A stretch of 22,199 nucleotides of DNA from Seison nebaliae (Eukaryota > Rotifera > Pararotatoria > Seisonacea > Seisonidae), in NCBI GenBank assembly GCA_023231475.1, contig JALJEE010002020.1, forward strand, positions 1-22,199. The letters are read 5' to 3'. Of this stretch, positions 8,954 to 19,553 are shown in pieces (within the stretch, counting starts at the first letter, position 1; every line of letters starts with the position of its first letter). Made by a program: the position numbers and the translations under genes. The notes beneath the pieces were generated by a model. The model ran no database searches. It was given only the letters and a program-made list of their open reading frames with translations, and was not told the DNA's origin.

Positions 8954-11921
8954 TTAAACATGGAAAAGAATTTTATAAATTTCAGAATAATGTTCAACAA
9001 AATGGAAAGTTAATCCTTCTTTCAGGAAATCTTCCAACTCATCAACTGAACGTCGATTGTCTTTTGGAAGAATAATCGTTTTGCAATTTGTTCGTTTCGC
9101 CTAAATAAAAATTATTTGAATAAAATGTTTAAAAATACACATGATAGGATTCTAACTGCAATAATCTTCTCTTTCACTCCTCCAATGACGAGAACTTTAC
9201 CTGTTAATGATACTTCTCCCGTCATCGCCAGATCTGACGGGATACTCTTGTTTAATGCCAACGAGATTAAAGCAGAAATAATTGTCACACCAGCTGAAGG
9301 ACCATCTTTTGGTGTTGCACCTTCAGGAACATGAAGGTGAATATTTGATGTACTTAATTTGTCATTATTATTTTTTGTTTGAAGAAACTTTTGAGCAAAT
9401 GAATGAGCGATTTCAACACTCTCTTTCATGACTTCACCCAATTTGCCTGTTATCTGAGGAAAAAGATAAAATTAAAATAAATCTTTAAATTAAAAAAAAC
9501 CTGTAGTTGAGGTTTCTTTTGGTTTTCAGATAAGATTATTGTTTCGATATATAAAGTTGATCCTCCCATTGCTGTCCAAGCGAGACCGGTACATAATCCC
9601 GGTATTAGATTCTTCTCAGCATATAACCGTTCATTGAGGAATCGTGGTTTTCCTGCAAATTTTTCTAAATTTTCATCTGTAATTTCCAAATTAGTTTTAT
9701 TTTCATTCTCATCGATTTGAGGAATTGTTTCGATAATTTTCAATGCAGATTTGCGACAAACTCGATCAATCTGTTGTGCTAACGATCTCACTCCACTTTC
9801 TCGACAATACGAATTAATCAATTTTCTCAAAGCGTCATCATTTATATTTAAATAATTTTCAACTGAACACAATTTCATTGATTTGGGAAGAAGATAACGT
9901 TTGGCAATTTCCAATTTTTCTTCGGCTACATATCCGCTCACTTGAAGAATTTCCAATCGATCACGTAGAGCATCAGGAATTGAATCGATAATATTCGCTG
10001 TACAAAGAAAGAGAACATTCGATAAATCGATTGGAACATCGAGATAATGATCAAGGAAAGAATTGTTCTGTTCTGGATCTAATCCTTCTAATAATGCAGC
10101 TGATGGATCACCTTGATGTCCACGACCCATTTTATCGATCTCATCGATTAGAATGACAGGATCGAGACATTGAACCTTCTTCAAACATTGCACAAATTTT
10201 CCGGGCAATGCCGAAACATAAGTTCTTCGATGTCCTTTTATTTCAGCAACGTCATGTAAACCACCAACACTAAATCGAAAAAATTTTCGGTTAAGAGCTC
10301 GAGCAACCGATTTTCCTACACTCGTTTTCCCAACACCTGGAGCGCCAACTAAACATAAAATTTTTCCTTGTTTCTTTTTCCCCAATAACGATACGGCGAT
10401 ATGTTCCAAAATTCGATCTTTCACATCTTTCATTCCATAATGATCTTCATCTAAAATTACTCGCGCCTCTTCAACCAATTCTTTATTGTCTTTCGATGAT
10501 TCTTCTAACATATATTGTTTCCATGGCAACGAAACTAACCATTCGATATATGTTCTCGTATCATTGAATTCTGTCGATCGTTGTTCAATCAATTCTAATC
10601 TCTTTAATTCATCTTCCACAACTTGTCTCACATCATCACTTGCACCATTTAACGATTTCTTCGCCATCGTCCTCAATTTCCCAACTATTGTTTCTTTCGC
10701 ATCTTTCTCTAGTCCCAATTCTCTTTTGATCACTTTTAATTGTTCATTCAACAAATATTTTCGATGTTGTTGTTTCACTTTATCTTCTACTTCTTTTCCA
10801 ATTTTCTGTTGAAGATGACTCATTTCCTGCTCTTTTTTCAAGAGAGATAAAGATAAATGAAGTCGTTGAACGAATGATTTCTCTTCCATTACTTTCTGGA
10901 GTTCTGTAGCTGTTGCTGACGATGAAAGACCAGCTCCAAGATCCGCTAAATAAACTGGATCATCAACCATATGATTTCCTGCTTGCATTAATGCTGACAA
11001 CGAGTCACGATATAGAGAATCTTTACTAATAATATCTCTAATCGTTTTAACGATTTCTGCTCTCAACGCTTTCACATCATCCGTCAATACGATCTTTTCC
11101 GATTCGACATTCGACACGAGAATTTCCTTAATAATTTTTGGATCTTCCTCCAAATTCGATTTCGTCACTTCATCATCTTTTTCCTCTTCTTCTTTCACTT
11201 CTTTAACAACCGAATTATTTCTACGTCGGAAACGATTCATCGTTAAATGTCGACCACGTATACCATTATCATTATTACGATTATTGGAAGTGGTGACATT
11301 AGTCGTCAAATCATCAGAAGCAATTTCATCAATCGATATCCGTCGATGAGCTGTAACAATGAATCGAATTCGATCTTTATTTAAATGTTGAATTTCATGA
11401 ATTTGAACGAAAGAACCGATGTGGAAGATATCATTCAAATCTTTAATACTTGCTGATGGTTCGTTAGATGACACATAAACATTCTCAGAAACTTCTTCAT
11501 TTTTGGGTCGTCGTAGAAACACTCCTGCATATGGTAAATTTAATTTCACTTTTTGTTTCAATAAATCAATTAACGATTTTTCAGTCGTTTCAATCACTTT
11601 CACGAACTTGGGGAAAAGTGGTTGCTTCTCTATCACAATAAGTGGCAGTCGCGGAAATACTTCAGGAATATTCATTGACGACAAACTATTCATCGATTTT
11701 TGATTATTATTTGAATCATATTCATTTGTATTATTCTCTTCCAATCGAACTGTCGTCGTATGAAATCCATTTGTCCAGTATGGTAAATTAAATTCACTTT
11801 TTAGTTTGATGTTACTTCGATAATTCATTTCATATGATCCATTTATTCCAGAGAAAACGGAAAGATTTCTAACATTTTGTCTTCTTCCAAATCTCATTAA
11901 AATATTGGATGATCTTCTCAT
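8954..11921 (-). CDS. LONP1: Mitochondrial Lon protease (ATP-dependent serine protease)
   Basis: This homologue of the matrix Lon protease degrades damaged and regulatory proteins in an ATP-driven hexamer. Proposed exons are 11921-9501, 9453-9157 and 9100-8954, 954 residues, very close to human LONP1 (959). The N-terminus ([19 protein letters not shown]) is Arg/Ser-rich with no acidic residues, as expected for a mitochondrial presequence. A Lon N-terminal substrate domain follows, interrupted near residues 205-260 by an Asn/Glu/Lys-rich insert. The AAA+ module has a Walker A, GAPGVGKT, at 526-533 and a Walker [10 protein letters not shown], near 590. The protease domain has catalytic Ser860 in DGPSAGV and Lys901 in GGVKEK. 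The Walker A carries Ala where most Lons have Pro, probably harmless. Both introns (9454-9500 and 9101-9156) are phase 0, short and near the 3' end. The ATG at 11921 opens the presequence. There is no peroxisomal SKL-type end; the protein ends ILFHV. Confidence 0.95.
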
Positions 11922-12795
11922 TTTCCTCCAATTTATCGATCAGTTATTGCGGAAAGAAGAATTCTATCGACGATCAAAGAAAAGTATCAAATTAAAATTA
12001 ATATATCGCAATTCTATTTAATTGCGTCAAATTAGAGTTTGAATTTAAATTTTAACAAAATTCATTTTTCTTAATCATTCTGACCATTGTTTGGATGGTA
12101 AGCCATTTGAAAAAATACTATGATAAGCTACTGTCAACCAAAACTTGAACAAAATTATTCATCTATTTTTATTAATTAACATTAATTATTTATATCTGAT
12201 TAATTTATCAATAATATTTATCAATGATCATATCTGATGTTTATTCTCCAATTCTTTACCAATCTGCTGTCAAGTCTTTTTTTCAAATGTGCAAATCGAT
12301 TAATTATTATGTCATGATAATTAATTGTCATTAAATATATTATCGATCTAGAACTATTCATGTTAATTTATTTTATTCATGTTTATATTGATAAATTACT
12401 TAATCCTAAATTACTTAATTAATACTTAATTTTAATCCTCATTATTTTCATCGTTGAAAAAATCGTTTAATATTCTTATTATAATCGAATAAACAGGATT
12501 TATTTGTGTTCGTTACCTCGTAAGTTGAGTAACAATTTAATAAATTGGTTGATGTTAGATTGGTCATTTAACAGATTGTATTTTACAGGATAATACAAAC
12601 AAAGGAAAAGTTGTGTGAGAAAAAGTTTTAAAAGAATACTAATATGAAGTATAAAATAAAGATGAGAACATGGAAAGTTTTGAGTTTTTGAAAGAGAATG
12701 AGTATTGAGATTGAGTTTAAGTGGCAAGCTCCTCAACAAACAAGTCACGACGACGTCAATTGGAGAAAGGACGATAGCACTTGTTGAAATCAAAG
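11922..12795. promoter_or_regulatory. Head-to-head promoter region of Lon and UGGT
   Basis: Two protein-quality-control genes, Lon (minus) and UGGT (plus), diverge from this interval of about 870 bp. It is very AT-rich, especially 12100-12480. A TATA-like TATAAAATA occurs at 12650-12658, about 145 bp before the UGGT ATG, which is plausible for UGGT but unproven. I saw no clear heat-shock element or ER-stress element. A minus-strand open frame at 12500-12793 looks like chance. Confidence 0.45.
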
Positions 12796-15700
12796 ATGAT
12801 TTCTTTAGTAACCAAATTTCGGATGATATTGTTGTATATTATCTTCATTTTTCTGGTGAATTGTTTAGGGAGGAAATCGGTAGAAATTGAATTACATTCG
12901 ACTTGGAACGAGACGAATGTAATCGATGAAGTTATGGAATATGTTCGAGAGAATTATGAGACATTTCATTGGAATTATTTAAGAAGATTATTTCAATTGA
13001 ATTTGTCGAATGATATTGATTTGGAAGAACGATACGAATTAGTGAGAAGTGCATTTGTTGACGATGTTGTGTCTCATGAAGAAAGTGCAATCGGTTTGTT
13101 TGATATGTCGATGTCTCTCCGAATTATGTCGCCAAGAGTGGAGGCGAAAAGGAAAATTTATTCTTCTCATCAATTTCTTGAAGAATTAGAGGATTGTGAA
13201 TATGTGATAGATGTTGGACAAGAACGATTTTGTTCTCTTCAACAATTTCTTAAATGGAATGAGAAGAATATGGTGAAAGAGAAACCAGATATTATGAGAA
13301 GAGAAATTGAATATCCATCAACTGATCCTGATGGAATTCTCCTCATTCTTTACGGTTGTTATTTAAGTAAAACAAATGAAGAAATTCAACAAGTCTTTAA
13401 TCACTTACAAACATCGTCGACATTCCATATAATTTATCGATCGAAATGTCTTCATTCGACTGATGGAATCAATGTGGGATTATCAGGATTCTTAACCGAA
13501 CTCGCCATAAAGAATACAGAATATAAAGCACAAGATGATTCATCGATAAATGTGAATGAAGATAATGAGAAAGAAGAAGAAAAATTGGAAGAGATTTCCG
13601 GATTCAATTTCAAAGTTCTTCATCAACTTCATGAAAATGAGGAGATGAATTTAAAACAATTTGGAGAACATTTGAAAAATGAGGGAAAAGATCTGCCGGA
13701 ATTGAAGCCATGGCAATTGCAGAAATTATCATATCAGACAGCTTCCATCATTAAGAATTCTGGTAGGAATCCGATGGAGTTGATGTTGGATCTCACATCG
13801 AATTTTCCGATGAGAGCTCTCTGGATATCTAAACGGAAATTAGAAACGAAATTTGAAGAGGACGCAAAACGATTAAGTAAATCTCTTTCTCATTTGACTT
13901 TCACCGATGGCCAAAATATCGCACAAGGTACAAGTGCCTTATTTGTGAATGGAATTCAATTCGGTTCTTATGATGATCGTTTCCAAGAAACGGAAATTGA
14001 CATCTTCAACTTCCTTCATCTTCTTCGACGTGAAAATGAATTTTTCAATGACATTTCTCAATTTCCTGTTGAATTTTCAAAGATTGGTGAATTACTCCAA
14101 ATTAGTGGGAAAAAGGATGAACAGAAAACACCAAATCGAATATTGTTCGGACAAGATGACACAAAACAAGAGAATGAATTCATTTTAAATATGATGGAAG
14201 CGCCAGTAAAATGGTTGAATGATTTGGAGAATGACAAGAAATACTCAAGTTGGCCGACAAATTATCAGATATTTTTACGTCAGACATTTGGCGGATTGAA
14301 GAACATACGACGAAATGTTATGAATCTTTTCGTCATTTTTGACATTTCTTCACCGTCAACTAAAGTTTGGTTGAATTTAATGGAGAGTTTTTATGTTCAC
14401 AACGTTCCAGTTCGAATGGGATTTATTTTAAATCAGAATGAGCATGAAAATCAAGAGAATTCATTAGGAGCATTTCGATTATTTTATTGGATAGCCAAAG
14501 AGTTTTCTGTGAAAAAGTCATTGACATTCTTCGTCGATTTATATCAATCCAGATCAACTGATTTATCATCTCAACAATTAGAAATTAATGAAATGAAAAA
14601 TTTTTTTAATACGAAATTCCCAAATGAAAACTTTCATGATATTGTTAATTCTAATGAATTTGATAAAGACAGATATTCTATCGAATCATGGATCGTTCAA
14701 TCAGGAATTGATGTTGAGACGGAACCATTCCATCAAATTTTATTGAATGGAATGTTATTTTCGAAAGAAGAATTAAATCAAATCGATCAATTAGAAGATA
14801 TTTTAATCATGAAAATTTTCAATTTTTATTCCAAAATTCAAATGATGATTTATCAAGGCAAATTGTCAGAAAGACAACAATTTCTTCCACGTTTCTATGA
14901 GATATCGGAGAATGTGATGAAACGAATTAACATGAGAATATTAGACACAGCCATCCAATCTTATTATCTTCCTTTCCAATCAACATCGAATCAATTGGAG
15001 AAAACATCAAATAATATTTTCGATTTATATGTCCATCATTATGATGAATTATCGAAAAATGATCCAATGACAAAAAAAGAAAGATTAAATTTTCTTTCGT
15101 CATTCCTTCCATATCTTGGACGTTATGACATTTTGACACAAATTTACTTTCCTTTAACGGAATGGGTCGTTTGTAATCCTGAAACTAATGATGGAATCGG
15201 ATTATTAAGATCCGTTTTTAATAAAGTTCGATCGACGAAAATAGCTAGAATGTCCTTCATTTTCTCATCAGTTGATGATTTAACGAAAGAGAATTATCTC
15301 AATCGAACATTAATATCGAGAATTGTTGCTGTCGCCATTCATACGATGCCGAATACTCAGGCGAAAACATTTATCAATAAACTGCTTAAACGAGCCACTG
15401 ATATAATTGGAGGTAAATTGTCGATTGAATCAACTTTATTATCATCAATGAATCCTCAAGAATTTATCGATCAAATTAATGCAGTTCCATATGAATTCTT
15501 TCATATTCATCAACTTTTCATTAGAGATATTAAATCAATAACCGGTTCGAAAACATCATTGTCATCATTCCGAGCAATTATTTCCAATGGAAAAATTTTC
15601 GGACCTTTCACTTCTAACGAACAATTTATAGAAGATGATTTCTCATTGTTGGAACAACAATTTCAATCATCCAAATCATTCAAGATTTGTCAAAAGATTA

Positions 15701-18700
15701 AAAGTTGGACAAATCATAATTGGAAGGAATTGAGTGATTATTGTATGATGTTTTCCTCACGCATCTTATCATATGAATCGGTTGTTGATAAACGAGTGAA
15801 TGTTCAACAGAGAGCAATCATCAAATATCCTGAGAATAATGATGCCGTCATTGAAATAGAAGAATCACAGAAAGACAAAGTGTCATTCCATATTCATCTG
15901 ATAGTTAATCCGTCATCAAATGATGCTTACAAATTAACAAAATTAGCTCAATTAGTCCATCAGAAAATGAATGCGAAAATTTCCATACTTTTCAATTGCA
16001 AAGAACGTTTAAGTGAAATACCAATAAAAAGGTTTCGATATTTTAAAAGAAAAAAAAAATTTTTTAGCAAATTATTTTTTTGCAATTCAAAAATAATTAG
16101 AATATTAGTGAGAAGAATATTTTTTGTGTAAGTGGAAAGGTTTAGGTTTTTCTAACCATTTTAGTTTATGAGAATTATTGATGAACAAAAAAGAAATCGG
16201 ATTTTCTAAAAAGATATGTCATTTAATTAGAAACTACTAAAAAAATTTTTGTAATGAACATTCGTCTAAATGAGAAGGTTCTTGGTAGTGAGCAATTGGG
16301 CTAAATTCTCGTCATCTAAATACCAGAACTGATAAACTGTATGAGGAGCATGTTCCGGTGTATAAGAATCGATCATCGATCCTCGTCGACCCGATTCACG
16401 TCGTTGTCTTGCAGCAAACATTGATGAGACTGAAAGTGACGACTCACCATCAGCAGCGGTAGTTGAAGTAGATGATTGGGATGGTGGTGATGTTAAATAA
16501 GGAATTGATGAATGTAATTCGGCACCAGATCGTATCAATAATTCCATGATCAATAATCGTAACATTCTCGAGTTATTGGTTTGGGTCGATTGTCCACCTT
16601 CACACAAGATTTTTATGGCTATTGATCGACATATTGAATTACCTAATTTTCCAATAACATGAAAAGTTGCTCGACTCATTTTCAATTCATTAATCACATG
16701 AATGATAGCTTCGATGGATTGATTGGAACCATTCAAATGTAATTCTTGTCCATCATCCACTAGTTCGATGAAAGTTTTCATATTAAGGAGAAGAATTCTC
16801 AAATTTCTCAATTCGATAAGTTTATTTATAAAATATCTTGTGAAGTTATCTAATAGAATGAGTTAGAATGAATCAATTCCTTTTTATAAGTAGAAGGATG
16901 ATTTGTAGAAGAGGAAGGATAGTTAATAGAAAAGAAGGAGCATATTTTTCGAGGAAGATAAAAAAATTTCGAAGGAAGGAGAAAACTTACTCGTTATCCA
17001 GATCTAATGCATTATCTTCAGATCTATCTGCTCCTTTGTTTATCGTTCGAAGAGAAAGAGATTTTTCCTTCCCAATCTTTTCATTATTATTTATTCATTG
17101 AAGAAACGATTTGGAAAAAAGTTCCAATCCTTCTTTCTTTTTCTCATACAATAAACAGTTTATATTATTTCCCTTCTCTTAAGAAGTTGTTTGAGAAGTA
17201 ATGATCATAATACATAGTGAAATATTTGTTGTAAATAAATTATTTATTTATTTCAAACGAAGAGTTCGAAATCTCATCAGACATGATCTATCGATGAATC
17301 TTCCTTTACTATTTATTGTTATTTTTCTTAATGCCTCACAAAATGATTGAAGATATTAAAGTTTTGAACGGTGCTAATGATGAGCGAAGATAAAGATGTA
17401 TATTTTCCTTCATAAACTGTCCTTATTCTATTCTCTCTTTTTTTCTCTATCTTTCTCTCTCTCATTATTTCTTCCACAGTTTCTATCGATTCGTTATTAA
17501 TGATGCAATTGAATTTACAAGCAATAATGTTGTAAAACCGAAAGCACAATTCGATGGATTACCAGAAGCAGCTTTATTTACTTTAAGTTTAAAGACGCCG
17601 GATGCCTGGGTGGTTGAAGCGAAATATTCTCCATACGATTTAGATAATATTCATCTGCAACAATTAACGTCATCAGGAATATATGCACAATTCCAATTGG
17701 CTTATCTAATTATTGAAGGTTCTCATTTCCTCTATCTCATTTTTGTCATTTATTATCTTTCAACAGGTTTCGTCATCGATGAAAAAATGAGATCACATCC
17801 TACTGGTTTACAATTCGAATTACGAAGTCAATCTGGTGAATTGTTTGATGAAACGATCGCTATGATTAATCATGTTCCCGATTATTCTTTCCAATTTTAA
17901 TAATTAACCAATTAACTATTAGGGATATTTTCAATTGAAATCAAATCCTGGAGAATGGTCACTCAATTTGCGTGAAGGACGATCATCGTTGATTTATGGG
18001 ATAACTCGTCATGTGGATGAGATGATGCAAATCTCTTCATCATACGATCCCAAACCGAAAATCATAATCGATTCGTTTTCGTTGCATTCCGTCCAGATGT
18101 TCGTTACGAAGAAATCAGGAATGGAGAACATGAATCTCCTTTCAACAGACACTAATGATAAAACTGGAAATGAAGGTATTGGAGATTATATTGATTCTAT
18201 TTGGTCATCATTAACGAATAAGTTCAATTTCCATTTTTCATCTCCAGTGTCGATGACTTAAACTTTTGAGATAGAGAGAAGAAAGATACAGAAAAGAATT
18301 CGGTAATTTATGCTGATGATGCAAACGATCAAATTAATATCTTTTCCATCGCCTCTGGCCACTTATACGAGAGATTTATGAGGTTTCCATTTCCATTCCA
18401 TTATTTGATGATGTTCAACATAAATAGAATTATGATGTTAACAGTCTTAAAGAATACGAAGACGAAAGTGAAATTTTGGTTTCTCAAAAATTATTTGTCA
18501 CCGACTTACATCAAATTCATCGACGTCTATTCGAAGAAATATGGATTTGATTATCAATTCGTCTCATACAAATGGCCACGATGGTTATTGAAACAGAAGG
18601 AGAAACAAAGAATTATTTGGGGGTTTCAAATTTCATTGAAAATTTAAATTTTTATTAATAATTCAATTATTAATTTCAGATATAAAATTTTATTTTTAGA

Positions 18701-19553
18701 TGTTCTATTTCCATTGAATATCCGTCGTATGATATTCGTTGATGCAGACCAAGTTCAAAATATTTATGCAATTATCAATTAATCAATATATTTTCTTTCA
18801 GATCGTTCGAACTGATTTAAGAGAATTAAGAGATTTAAATTTAGAGGGTGCAGCTTATGGTTATACTCCATTCTGTGATTCTCGAACAGAGATGGAAGGA
18901 TATCGTTTCTGGAAGAGTGGCTATTGGAAGAATCATTTAGGTCATCGAAAATACCATATTAGGTTAGTTGTTATATTTTCTCTAAAAACTTTTCCATTTA
19001 AATCGTAGCGCATTATATGTTATTGACCTCAAACGATTCCGACAAGCTGCTGCTGGTGATCGATTACGTGGACAGTATCAAGGACTTTCTCAAGATCCCA
19101 ATTCATTATCAAATCTCGATCAAGATCTACCCAACAACATGATTCATCAAGTCGATATGTTCTCTCTACCTCAAGAATGGTTATGGTGTGAGACGTGGTG
19201 TAGCAACGCGTCGAAAAAGAAAGCAAAGACTATCGATCTAGTTATATACAATAATACAATATAATAATATTATTTACAATTAATGATATTCTAGTGTAAT
19301 AATCCAATGACGAAGGAACCAAAACTCAACGCAGCAAAACGTATTATTCCGGAGTGGGTCGATTACGATGAGGAAATCAACACCTTCTACAGTAAATGGG
19401 CAAAGAAACATTTGGAGGACGAAAGACAGGGAGATGACGCTAATTGGAAATACACTACTACTGGTATCAAATTCACATCATCTGAAAAAAGTTTTTTTTT
19501 ATTTAATGGAAAATTAATGTTCCTTTTTTTCCTTCTTTCAAGATGAACTATAG
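12796..19553 (+). CDS. UGGT1: UDP-glucose:glycoprotein glucosyltransferase (UGGT)
   Basis: This ER-lumen folding sensor re-glucosylates misfolded N-glycoproteins so they rebind calnexin/calreticulin. Proposed exons: 12796-16031, 17480-17718, 17767-17873, 17923-18246, 18297-18382, 18428-18622, 18680-18752, 18802-18962, 19009-19240, 19295-19490, 19543-19553. They total 1619 residues (human UGGT1 about 1555). A signal peptide spans residues 1-25 ([20 protein letters not shown] core). The large first exon encodes the thioredoxin-like sensor domains. The C-terminal GT24 domain is unmistakable: [28 protein letters not shown], the catalytic FVDADQ (DAD at 1417-1419), [30 protein letters not shown] and [11 protein letters not shown]. 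The protein ends KNEL, an ER-retrieval variant. Junctions all keep phase. The junction at 18247-18296 (GTGTCG...GAAAAG) is the only weak one and could be misplaced or a frameshift. I call it UGGT1-like by family; orthology to UGGT1 rather than UGGT2 is not implied. Confidence 0.96.
16032..17479 (+). other. First UGGT intron, 1448 bp, with an antisense ORF inside
   Basis: The donor AAAAAG|GTTTCG at 16031/16032 and the acceptor TTCCACAG at 17472-17479 join in phase to give a colinear UGGT protein (K-S-F-Y-R-F, human K-S-F-Y-R-Y). All nine other UGGT introns that I trust, or nearly trust, are 45-57 bp, so this one is about 25 times longer. The excess is largely accounted for by the minus-strand frame at 16266-17076. 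The pyrimidine-rich tract at about 17420-17470 precedes the acceptor. Confidence 0.85.
16266..17076 (-). CDS. Hypothetical protein nested antisense in the UGGT intron
   Basis: I do not recognise it. The main frame, 16849-16266, is open and protein-like: a helical Leu/Ile-rich part ([53 protein letters not shown]), then a Ser/Thr-rich linker and a C-terminus with [18 protein letters not shown]. An upstream exon at 17076-16991 ([20 protein letters not shown]) joins in phase through a 141-bp intron with a canonical GTAAGT donor and a TTAG acceptor (16850-16990). I could not find the true start. The first ATG inside the main exon is at 16781-16779, which would give 171 residues, and no good ATG exon was found upstream. 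The spacing of hydrophobic residues faintly recalls small helical-bundle domains of the TFIIS N-terminal type, which I do not claim. It could be a real nested gene or an old insertion. Confidence 0.55.

Noticed and set aside
12500-12793. Minus-strand 97-codon frame before UGGT
   Set aside because: It is Leu/Ile-rich, overlaps the UGGT signal-peptide start and has no motif. It is best seen as chance in promoter DNA.
17328-17549. Minus-strand frame that could supply the start of the nested gene
   Set aside because: Its Arg/Glu/Lys-rich part is simply the reverse of the polypyrimidine tract before the UGGT acceptor, and part of it is antisense to UGGT exon 2.
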